This document shows, in pieces, positions 1 to 5,767 of a stretch of DNA of 9,719 nucleotides. A program made the translations under genes and the position numbers. Origin of the DNA: CAIXSC01 sp040381235 (GTDB lineage Bacteria > Planctomycetota > Planctomycetia > Pirellulales > Pirellulaceae). How positions within the stretch are numbered: the first letter of the stretch is position 1; the number at the start of each line of letters is the position of its first letter. Location: assembly GCA_040381235.1 (NCBI GenBank), contig JBEIHS010000222.1:1-9719 (forward strand), in the 5' to 3' direction. Below the pieces are notes generated by a model, which worked only from the letters and a program-made list of their open reading frames with translations, searched no databases and was not told the DNA's origin.

Positions 1-390
1 AGCTCGCCGGGCGGGGGCTTGCTGGCGGGGGAAAGCGGTGCCGTGGACGTCGATACTCCAAAAGAGGAACTCGCCGGGCGAGGGCTTGCGTCTGAAAGCG
101 GCGCCGTGGGCGCCGACACTCCAAAAGGGGATCTCGCCCGGTAAGGGCTTGCGTCTGAAAGCGGCGCCGTGGGCGCCGACACTCCAAAGGGGAACTCGCC
201 GGGTGAGGGCTTGCGGGCGTGGGAAAGCGGCGCCGTGGGCGCCGACACTCCAAAAGGGGAGCTCGCCGGGTGAGGGCTTGCGGATGTGGGAAAGCGGCGC
301 CGTGGGCGCTGACACTCCAAAAGGGGAACTCGCCCGGCGAGGGCTTTCGAGCGGGAAAACGGCACCTCAGGGGCCGGTGCTTCAAGGGTG
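1..390. repeat. Tandem array of six ~62-67 bp hairpin-bearing units
   Basis: Six successive units start near 1, 68, 131, 193, 260 and 327, with lengths of about 67, 63, 62, 67, 67 and a diverged last copy. Each begins with a form of AACTCGCCGGGCGAGGGCTT and carries GGCGCCGTGGGCGCC and CACTCCAAAAGGGG further along. Two inverted repeats sit in each typical unit: CTCGCC facing GGCGAG, and CGGCGCC-GTG-GGCGCCG with a perfect 7-bp stem. Length differences fall in the short segment after GGGCTTGCG. There are no unique spacers, so this is not CRISPR. Open frames through the array change phase between units, so it looks non-coding. The array may extend left of the window. It lies just beyond the 3' end of the tRNA gene. 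Function is unknown. Confidence 0.85.
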
Positions 391-417
391 GCGAATTTGA
401 TCACCACACCGAATGAA

Positions 418-439
418 CCGCAGCGGGAAAATGCTGCGG
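418..439 (-). terminator. Terminator-like hairpin after tRNA-Leu
   Basis: On the minus strand, CCGCAGC pairs perfectly with GCTGCGG across an 8-nt loop. The hairpin begins 7 nt beyond the tRNA 3' end. The following bases (TTCATTC) are only moderately T-rich, so the terminator call rests mainly on the 7-bp GC-rich stem and its position. It also separates the tRNA transcript from the repeat array. Confidence 0.5.
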
Positions 440-446
440 CAGAAAG

Positions 447-529
447 TACCAGAGGTGGGAGTCGAACCCACACGCCCGTGAGGACACAGGATTTTGAATC
501 CAGCGCGTCTGCCATTCCGCCACTCTGGC
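447..529 (-). tRNA. tRNA-Leu, anticodon CAA
   Basis: Read on the minus strand, the acceptor arm is GCCAGAG pairing with CTCTGGT (one G-T pair), followed by discriminator A. The D arm has GCG/CGC with a GG-containing loop. The anticodon loop TTCAAAA gives CAA (positions 496-494), which reads UUG. The variable arm is long, as expected for a class II leucine tRNA, and the T arm GTGGG-TTCGACT-CCCAC is perfect. CCA is not encoded: the base after the discriminator is C, then TT. The second pair of the anticodon stem is a U-U mismatch (CTGGA against TCCTG). A hairpin terminator follows. Confidence 0.95.
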
Positions 530-569
530 CCTGCGCGGATCATTCAAGACGATCGGCGAAGGAACGACG

Positions 570-598
570 ATTCTTTGCTCCCGGACGCCGTTTGGCAA
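570..598 (-). promoter_or_regulatory. Possible sigma70-type promoter of tRNA-Leu
   Basis: On the minus strand, TTGCCA (593-598) and AAGAAT (570-575) are separated by 17 nt. The -10-like box lies about 40 nt upstream of the mature tRNA 5' end, leaving room for a short leader. The -10 match is weak, and the call rests on spacing and location only. Confidence 0.2.
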
Positions 599-746
599 GC
601 CCCCCTCAGGGAAAGTCGCCGCTAGCCCGCTCGTCCGCCCCGATGAGCGACTGAGCGCGGTCCTGTCCGCTCGGCGACGCCGTGTTACGATCGCCCCGTC
701 CAGCCTGTCCGACTTTCGTTCCGAACCGATCACGCCGAGCGAACGC

Positions 747-1367
747 GTGGTGACAATGCGCGATGTCGATCTCAACCCGTTTTCGTCCGCTCGCGTCCGC
801 CCCGGCGCGGTGCCGTTCGAGTTGCCCGCTGGCGAAACACTCGAAGGGCTCTGGGCACGCTTCATCGCCGCCGGCGAACGCGGCCAGATTGTCGGACCGC
901 ACGGGTCCGGCAAATCGACGTTGCTCCGCGCCCTCATCCCCGTGGTCGAACGGCAGGGCCGAGCGACCGTGCTGTTCGGGGCAGCGCCCGGCCAAGAATT
1001 GCCGCTCCGCCCACGCCAACTCGTCTTCCCCATCCGGGCCGTTGTGCTCGTCGATAGCTACGAACAGCTCGAAGTCTGCTCGCGGCGGCGGCTGCGGCAG
1101 GCCTGCCGCCGACAACTGGCCGGACTGATCGTCACGTGCCACGCCGACGCCGGCCTGCCAACCGTTTGGCGCACCGAACCGTCCCCCGAGCTGTTGGCGC
1201 GGGTCGTCGAACGGCTGCTCGACGGTTTCCCGCCGCTCATCGCCGCCGCCGATATCGCCGCCGCTTACGAGCAGCACAACGGCGATCTCCGCGAATCGCT
1301 GTTTCGACTGTATGACCTGTATGAGTCGCGCCGGCGATTGGGCGGCGGCTTGGCGCAAATTCGGTGA
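747..1367 (+). CDS. Small P-loop ATPase of unknown role
   Basis: A 206-residue protein if read from GTG 747. GTG 750 and ATG 756 are in the same frame, and ATG 756 (203 residues) is an equally good start; no strong ribosome binding site decides. A Walker A motif, GPHGSGKS, lies at residues 50-57. A Walker B-like strand, AVVLVDSYEQ, lies at about 98-107 with Asp103, and LIVTCHAD at 127-134 looks like a sensor strand. The C-terminal third is helical and Arg-rich, ending with DLYESRRR. No ABC signature, DNA-binding domain or membrane segment is visible, so it should be a cytoplasmic NTPase. It stands alone, 217 bp from the divergent tRNA gene and 147 bp before the next gene. I do not recognise a named family, and the substrate or partner cannot be inferred. 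Confidence 0.75.
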   Translation: MVTMRDVDLNPFSSARVRPGAVPFELPAGETLEGLWARFIAAGERGQIVGPHGSGKSTLLRALIPVVERQGRATVLFGAAPGQELPLRPRQLVFPIRAVVLVDSYEQLEVCSRRRLRQACRRQLAGLIVTCHADAGLPTVWRTEPSPELLARVVERLLDGFPPLIAAADIAAAYEQHNGDLRESLFRLYDLYESRRRLGGGLAQIR

Positions 1368-1383
1368 TTTCCGGCGTTTTTTT
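1329..1383 (+). terminator. Possible terminator at the end of the ATPase gene
   Basis: CGCCGG (1329-1334) can pair with CCGGCG (1371-1376), and a run of seven T follows immediately (1377-1383). The 36-nt loop is long and the hairpin overlaps the last codons of the ATPase gene, so confidence is modest. The T run is unusual in such GC-rich DNA, and no other gene ends nearby. Confidence 0.3.
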
Positions 1384-1514
1384 CTAAACAAGCCACTTCC
1401 ACGGCCACGCTGCCGGTTTACGATTGGACGGGTTGTGCGCGATTTGGGGGCTGCGGGGGCGATGTCGTTTCTCGGGTTACCTCCGAACGCGGAAGAGCTG
1501 CGGGAGTTGCCGGT

Positions 1515-3614
1515 ATGCGGACTCGATGGCGACGCTGGAGTTACGGGCTGGGAATGGCGGCCGCCTTGGCCGCCGGCTCTGAGCGAACGACGCAGGCCGG
1601 TCCGATCATCGACTGGTTCAAAAGTTGGTGCCAGCCGCCTCCCAGCACGTGTTCCAGCGGCAACTGTAACACGCCGAAGCCGAACCCCTACTATCCGGCG
1701 GCGAACACGCCGCCCGTGTTGCCCGGTCCCGTCCTGCAACCCGGAGCGGCGATGCCGCCCGGCACCGTCATTCAGCCCGGGGCGGCTCAACCTGGCTTCC
1801 TGCAGCCCAACCCCTCATTCCCCAACACCGTGACTCCCGGACCGGCGTTCGGTCCCCGAACAACGAACTTCGCGCCACTTGTGTCGCAAGCGACCTACTA
1901 CCCGCCGACCAACGCCTACGCCGCCCCCGCCGCTACCTACTCGGCCCCGGTAACCACCTATTCGGCCCCGGTAACTACGTACTCGGCCCCGGTAACTACC
2001 TACTCGGCCCCGGTAACTACGTACTCGGCCCCGACGGCACGGACGACGTATTACGCTCCGACGACCACGTACGCACCCGTCGCGCAGGCGACCTACTACG
2101 CGCCGACCGCAGCGGCGAACTGTCCGACCTGTCCGACCGCCCCGGCCCCGGGCACGATGGGAGCGGCGCCGGGCATGGTCAATGCGGCACGGCCGACGAT
2201 CGTGAACTACGCCCCTTACCTGTCGTATCGGGATCAATGGATTCGCGTGCCGGTGACCTACTATCGGCCGGTCAGCGTAGTCGATCCGGCCACAGGCATC
2301 GTCACCACGGCGATGCAGCCATGTTCCGCCACCGCTTGGCAAGTGCAGCGAGTGCCGGTGGGTGGCCGCTCGTTCTTCTCCCGGTACCAGCCCGCCACGG
2401 GGGTTGGCGGGACGGCGATCGCCGCGCCGCCAGCCGTCGTGATGCCGAATGCCCTGTCCGCTCAGCCCGGCGGCTGCGTCAACGGACTTTGCCCGACCCC
2501 AGGCTATTCCGGATTGGCCTTGCCGATGGCGCCATCGATCGTCGCCGCCCCGATCACGCCATCCGCGCCGACGATCATCACGCCAAGTCCCGCCATGGGC
2601 ACCGCGCCAGGCGCCGTGCTGGGCTCCGCGCCAGCCGCTGCGCCACCGGCCGGCACGACACGCGGCGTGATCGCCGACACGATGCCGCAGTTGCAGCCCG
2701 GCGAAGGAGCGAACTCGGCGAATTACCCGCCGCTTGTCCCCGTCCCGGGCGGAGCGCTCGTCCCGGTTCCCCCGTCAGCGACGGAGACAGCGCCGAGCGG
2801 TGTGACCGCCGACGCGCCGCCGTTCCAAGCACCGCTTCAGGTGCCTGCCGACGCGTCGGCGGCGTCGCCGACCGGCGTTCCCAACGGTGACGCGGCTGGT
2901 CCATCAGCGTCTGGTCCGTCCGCTGATATTCCGTCCGCTGATATTCCGTCAGCAGATGTTCCGTCAGCGACCGTTCCACCCGCAGGCGCCGCCGCACCGG
3001 ACCAAGGCGGGGACAGCTCGGGCGGAAGCGGCAGCGATAACGGGGAGGCAGGTGGTGGTGGACCGCCGCTGTCCAGTCCCTCCATGACGTTCTCGCCAAC
3101 GCGGCGGGAAGCGGCCGCGACGGCGCCCAGTGCGCGACTGTCGCCAAACCCGCGTCCGATCCCGACCGCTCGGCCAGCCCCGTCCCGAGTGACCCCGGTT
3201 CCCGATCCTGACGCCGTGCCGTTCCGCGTTCCCGAGCAGCCGACGCCGCGATTGATCGTGCCGCGGGATCGGGTCGCGTCGGCAGGCCCCGTGGGTAGCG
3301 TGACGACCGCGAGCAGCCTCGCAATGACGGCCGCTCAGCCGGCTCGGCGAGTGGTTTCGAGCATACCGGCCGCGAACGCGGACCGATGGGATGATTCGGG
3401 ATGGCGGTCCGCCGCTCCCGCTTCGGCAACTTCGGCCGCTCGCCCAGCGTTGACAACACGACAAACGGCATCCACAGCCGCTCGGTCCACAGTGCCGGCC
3501 GCTCGGTCCACAGTGCCGGCTGCTCGGTCCACGGCTGCTCGGTCCACGGCAACTCGTCCCGCAGTGCCGGTCGCTCGGCCGGCGGCTTCGGCCGGACAGT
3601 CGGCGCGGAAATGA
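1515..3614 (+). CDS. Secreted Pro/Ala/Thr-rich low-complexity protein
   Basis: A 699-residue protein. The ATG at 1515 is supported by GGGAG 8 nt upstream and by a signal peptide: basic RTRWRRW, a short hydrophobic stretch to about residue 21, and a likely cleavage after TQA near residue 28. The mature part is Pro/Ala/Thr/Ser-rich. A Tyr-rich repeat block starts near residue 142, with five YSAP copies in heptads of VTTYSAP, then YYAP variants. A less degenerate segment follows at about 231-290 (YLSYRDQWIRVPVTYYRPV onward), the likeliest folded part. After it come PSADIP repeats near residue 470 and a C-terminal tail of STVPAAR-type repeats rich in Arg. Cys pairs occur near residues 39-51 and in GGCVNGLCPTP. 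Similar Tyr/Pro-repeat exported proteins are common in planctomycetes. It may be a cell-envelope or extracellular protein, but the function is unknown. Its stop overlaps the start of the PulF-like gene, suggesting coupled expression. Confidence 0.8.
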   Translation: MRTRWRRWSYGLGMAAALAAGSERTTQAGPIIDWFKSWCQPPPSTCSSGNCNTPKPNPYYPAANTPPVLPGPVLQPGAAMPPGTVIQPGAAQPGFLQPNPSFPNTVTPGPAFGPRTTNFAPLVSQATYYPPTNAYAAPAATYSAPVTTYSAPVTTYSAPVTTYSAPVTTYSAPTARTTYYAPTTTYAPVAQATYYAPTAAANCPTCPTAPAPGTMGAAPGMVNAARPTIVNYAPYLSYRDQWIRVPVTYYRPVSVVDPATGIVTTAMQPCSATAWQVQRVPVGGRSFFSRYQPATGVGGTAIAAPPAVVMPNALSAQPGGCVNGLCPTPGYSGLALPMAPSIVAAPITPSAPTIITPSPAMGTAPGAVLGSAPAAAPPAGTTRGVIADTMPQLQPGEGANSANYPPLVPVPGGALVPVPPSATETAPSGVTADAPPFQAPLQVPADASAASPTGVPNGDAAGPSASGPSADIPSADIPSADVPSATVPPAGAAAPDQGGDSSGGSGSDNGEAGGGGPPLSSPSMTFSPTRREAAATAPSARLSPNPRPIPTARPAPSRVTPVPDPDAVPFRVPEQPTPRLIVPRDRVASAGPVGSVTTASSLAMTAAQPARRVVSSIPAANADRWDDSGWRSAAPASATSAARPALTTRQTASTAARSTVPAARSTVPAARSTAARSTATRPAVPVARPAASAGQSARK
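1938..2038 (+). repeat. 21-bp tandem repeat inside the secreted protein gene
   Basis: Near-identical 21-bp units start at 1938, 1959, 1980, 2001 and 2022, each built on TACTCGGCCCCGGTAACTAC with rare third-position changes. They encode YSAPVTT heptads. The low synonymous divergence suggests recent slippage or recombination and possible copy-number variation between strains. Confidence 0.9.
2919..2978 (+). repeat. 15-bp tandem repeat encoding PSADI
   Basis: About four 15-bp units, GTCCGCTGATATTCC and variants, encode the pentapeptide series PSADI, PSADI, PSADV, PSATV. The first two units are identical in DNA and later ones diverge (TCAGCAGATGTTCC). The block is a short in-frame expansion within the secreted protein. 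Confidence 0.75.
3478..3575 (+). repeat. Imperfect GCTCGGTCCAC repeats near the 3' end of the secreted protein gene
   Basis: GCTCGGTCCACAGTGCCGGC recurs at 21-bp spacing, then shortens to GCTCGGTCCACGGCT units of about 15 bp. It encodes ARSTVPA, then ARSTA units. The resulting C-terminal tail is Arg/Ser/Thr/Ala-rich and likely disordered and basic. Confidence 0.75.
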
Positions 3615-4687
3615 CCGCCGCGGGTTCCCCGCCGGTGGTCCGGCCTCAGCGGTTTGGCGCACGGATTGGCACGCGGCCGCTTGTCGCTTTGCTGCGTCGG
3701 TTGGCGACGGCCTACCGGGCGGGCCTCGATCCGCGTCGCATTTGGGCGACGGAGACGCAAAGCGGACCGGCGGGTCAGCGAGCGGCGTTTAGCGAGATCG
3801 GCCGGCGGACAGCGAGCGGCGATCCGTTGTCGCAGTCGCTACGCGCATGTGGCGGCGTGTTCCCGTCGCTGATGTCGGACATGGTGGAGCTGGGCGAACA
3901 GACGGGCAAGATGGACACGGTGTTTACGCGTCTGGCCGACCACTACGAGCATTTGCTGGAGCTGCGGCGGAACTTCCTCATTGGCATCCTGTGGCCGGCG
4001 TTCCAGTTCGTTTTCGCTGTGTTGCTGGTCGGCTTGTTGATCGGGATTTTCGGTTGGATTACCGAGCGGAACGACGGCGAGGTGGTCGATCCGCTGGGGT
4101 TTGGGCTCGTCGGCACTCGCGGGTTGGTGATCTATTTTGGCGGCATCGGGTTTTTCGTCGCGTTGGCGTTGCTGTTCGCGTTGGCGTTCCGCCAAGGCTG
4201 GCTCGGCGCGCCGATCGCGCGTGTGATGCTCGCTTTGCCGGTGATCGGCAAGTGCTTGCGGACGAATGCTTTGGCCCGCATGGCCTGGACGCTATCGCTG
4301 GCGCTGGAATCGGGTGCGGATGCGCGGCGCGCCTTGCGTTTATCGCTCCGCAGTTCGCAGCTGGCTTACTACGACGAGACGGCGCACGCGGCGGACGCGG
4401 TGATCCTGCGCGGGGGGGAATTCCACGAGGCGTTGCGCGCGACCGGGCGGTTTCCCGACGATTTTTTGCTCGCGCTCGAATCGGCCGAGCATGCCGGATC
4501 GGTGTCGGAATCGCTCGATTACGTCTCCCGCGACTATGCTGAACGCGCGCGGATGGCGAACAAGCTGTTGACCACCGCCGCGACCTTCGCCATTGGCATC
4601 GCGGTGGCCGCATTCGTTATCTTCTTGATCTTCCGCCTGTTCATGTTCTATCTCGGAATGATTGAAAACGCGCTTCAGGGGCTCTGA
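3611..4687 (+). CDS. PulF/GspF-family type II secretion system inner-membrane protein
   Basis: A 358-residue protein from ATG 3611, which overlaps the preceding stop in ATGA. An in-frame ATG at 3401 would add 70 Arg/Ser-rich residues from the upstream gene's low-complexity region and is unlikely. Two T2SSF-type cytoplasmic helical domains are visible: about 20-120, with the family signature VELGEQTGKMDTVFTRLADHYE, and about 215-318, starting ARMAWTLSLALESGADA and containing LESAEHAGSVSESL. Three hydrophobic segments lie at about 121-150, 170-194 and 321-350. This is the usual layout and close to the normal length of about 400 for PulF/PilC, somewhat short at the N terminus. Family members form the inner-membrane platform of type II secretion or type IV pili and work with an ATPase of the PulE/PilB type. 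No PulE, pseudopilin or secretin gene is present here, so the partner system must be elsewhere or the protein acts alone. Confidence 0.9.
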   Translation: MTAAGSPPVVRPQRFGARIGTRPLVALLRRLATAYRAGLDPRRIWATETQSGPAGQRAAFSEIGRRTASGDPLSQSLRACGGVFPSLMSDMVELGEQTGKMDTVFTRLADHYEHLLELRRNFLIGILWPAFQFVFAVLLVGLLIGIFGWITERNDGEVVDPLGFGLVGTRGLVIYFGGIGFFVALALLFALAFRQGWLGAPIARVMLALPVIGKCLRTNALARMAWTLSLALESGADARRALRLSLRSSQLAYYDETAHAADAVILRGGEFHEALRATGRFPDDFLLALESAEHAGSVSESLDYVSRDYAERARMANKLLTTAATFAIGIAVAAFVIFLIFRLFMFYLGMIENALQGL

Positions 4688-4720
4688 CCGCCCGGGGCGC
4701 GCGGAGCGTGTTCCCGAACC

Positions 4721-5767
4721 ATGCCTGATCCGCTTCCGATCGATCAAGTGCTGCCGCGGTTGGTCGCGGCGCTCCGCGAAGCAGGCGGGGTCGTGCTGCA
4801 GGCCCCGACGGGCGCGGGCAAGACGACGCGGGTTCCCGTGGCGTTGTGGCAAGCCGGGCTAGCGGGCGACCGCCAGATTGTGATGCTGGAACCGCGGCGC
4901 CTGGCCGCTCGGGCCGCCGCGCGGCGGATGGCGGCCGAGCTGGGCGTCGAGTTGGGCCGCGAGGTCGGTTTCCAGGTCCGGTTCGAACGCTGCGCGGGCC
5001 CCGACACCCGGATCCTGGTCGTCACGGAAGGCGTGCTGCTGCGCATGCTGCACGACGATCCGTTTCTGGAAACGGTCGGCGTTGTCGTCTTCGACGAATT
5101 CCACGAGCGGAGCCTCGATGTCGATTTGGGCTTGGGGATGACGCGGCTGTTGCGCCGCACGGTCCGGCCCGATCTGCGGGTGGTGGTCATGTCCGCGACG
5201 CTGGCCGGCGAGTCGGTCGCGCGGTACCTGGATGACTGTCCGCTCGTGACCAGCGAGGGACGGCTGTTTCCGGTCGACATCGAATACATGCCGCGCGAGG
5301 CTCGGCAGCCCTGGCCGGAAGTGATCACGCGGGCCCTGTGGCGGCTGCTGCCGCGCACGGCGGGCGACATTCTGGTGTTTCTTCCCGGCGTCGGCGAAAT
5401 CCATCAGACGGCGCGGCAGTTGGCGGACATGGCGCGCCGCGAACAGTTCGACATCGCGCCGCTGTACGGAGATTTGCCCGCCGACCAGCAAGACGCGGTG
5501 CTCAATCCGGGGCCCCGGCGCCGCGTGATCCTGGCGACCAACGTGGCGGAAACGTCGGTCACCGTGCCGGGCGTCACCGGTGTGATCGACACCGGCCAAG
5601 CGCGGATCATGGCGTTCGACCCGGCCGTGGGACTCGATCGGCTGGAACTGGCCGCGATCTCCCCAGGCGTCTGCCGACCAGCGGGCTGGCCGCGCTGGCC
5701 GTCTGCAGCCCGGCCACTGCGTGCGGCTCTGGAGCGCGTCCCAACACGGTTCGCGACCAGCGCATAA
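4721..5767 (+). CDS. hrpB: ATP-dependent helicase HrpB, N-terminal part before a frameshift
   Basis: The reading frame as given encodes 348 residues. It starts at ATG 4721, 33 bp after the PulF-like gene; the upstream GGAG lies 14 nt away, so the ribosome site is weak. DEAH/RHA-type SF2 helicase motifs appear in order: motif I APTGAGKT (28-35), motif Ia LEPRRLAARAA (56-66), motif II DEFH (125-128), motif III SAT (158-160), FLPGVGEI (220-227), and motif V ATNVAETSVTVPGV (272-285). Homology to HrpB ends at residue 314 (AAIS). The remaining 34 residues (PGVCRPAGW...) are out-of-frame and match nothing expected. Motif VI, QRAGRAGR, is encoded in the next frame at 5679-5702. HrpB proteins are predicted cytoplasmic ATP-dependent helicases whose physiological role is poorly defined. 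If the extra C is real, this fragment lacks motif VI and should be inactive. Confidence 0.9.
   Translation: MPDPLPIDQVLPRLVAALREAGGVVLQAPTGAGKTTRVPVALWQAGLAGDRQIVMLEPRRLAARAAARRMAAELGVELGREVGFQVRFERCAGPDTRILVVTEGVLLRMLHDDPFLETVGVVVFDEFHERSLDVDLGLGMTRLLRRTVRPDLRVVVMSATLAGESVARYLDDCPLVTSEGRLFPVDIEYMPREARQPWPEVITRALWRLLPRTAGDILVFLPGVGEIHQTARQLADMARREQFDIAPLYGDLPADQQDAVLNPGPRRRVILATNVAETSVTVPGVTGVIDTGQARIMAFDPAVGLDRLELAAISPGVCRPAGWPRWPSAARPLRAALERVPTRFATSA
5660..5666 (+). other. hrpB: Single-base frameshift site in hrpB (CCCC run)
   Basis: The DNA reads ATC TCC CCA GGC in the upstream frame. Dropping one C from the run at 5661-5664 gives ATC TCC CAG GCG TCT GCC, encoding ISQASADQRAGRAGR, the family sequence around motif VI. 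The shift is therefore placed to within the four-C run. Confidence 0.9.

Noticed and set aside
1..390. CRISPR array
   Set aside because: Units are repeated along most of their length with no unique spacers, and no cas genes are nearby.
38..400. Open frame across the left tandem array encoding KAAPWAPTLQKG-like repeats
   Set aside because: Unit lengths of 62-67 bp shift the phase, so the peptide repeat is not kept across units; no ribosome binding site, and the DNA palindromes explain the conservation better.
447..529. tRNA-Leu as an integration site for a mobile element
   Set aside because: No integrase gene and no duplicated tRNA 3' end were found within the window.
606..1790. Long minus-strand open frame over the ATPase gene
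   Set aside because: Arg/Gly/Pro-rich shadow without motifs, crossing the ATPase gene and the signal-peptide region of the next gene.
2578..3552. Minus-strand open frame antisense to the secreted protein gene
   Set aside because: Its repeats (TEQPALWTER) are the reverse reading of the plus-strand repeats, and it has no signal or domain of its own.
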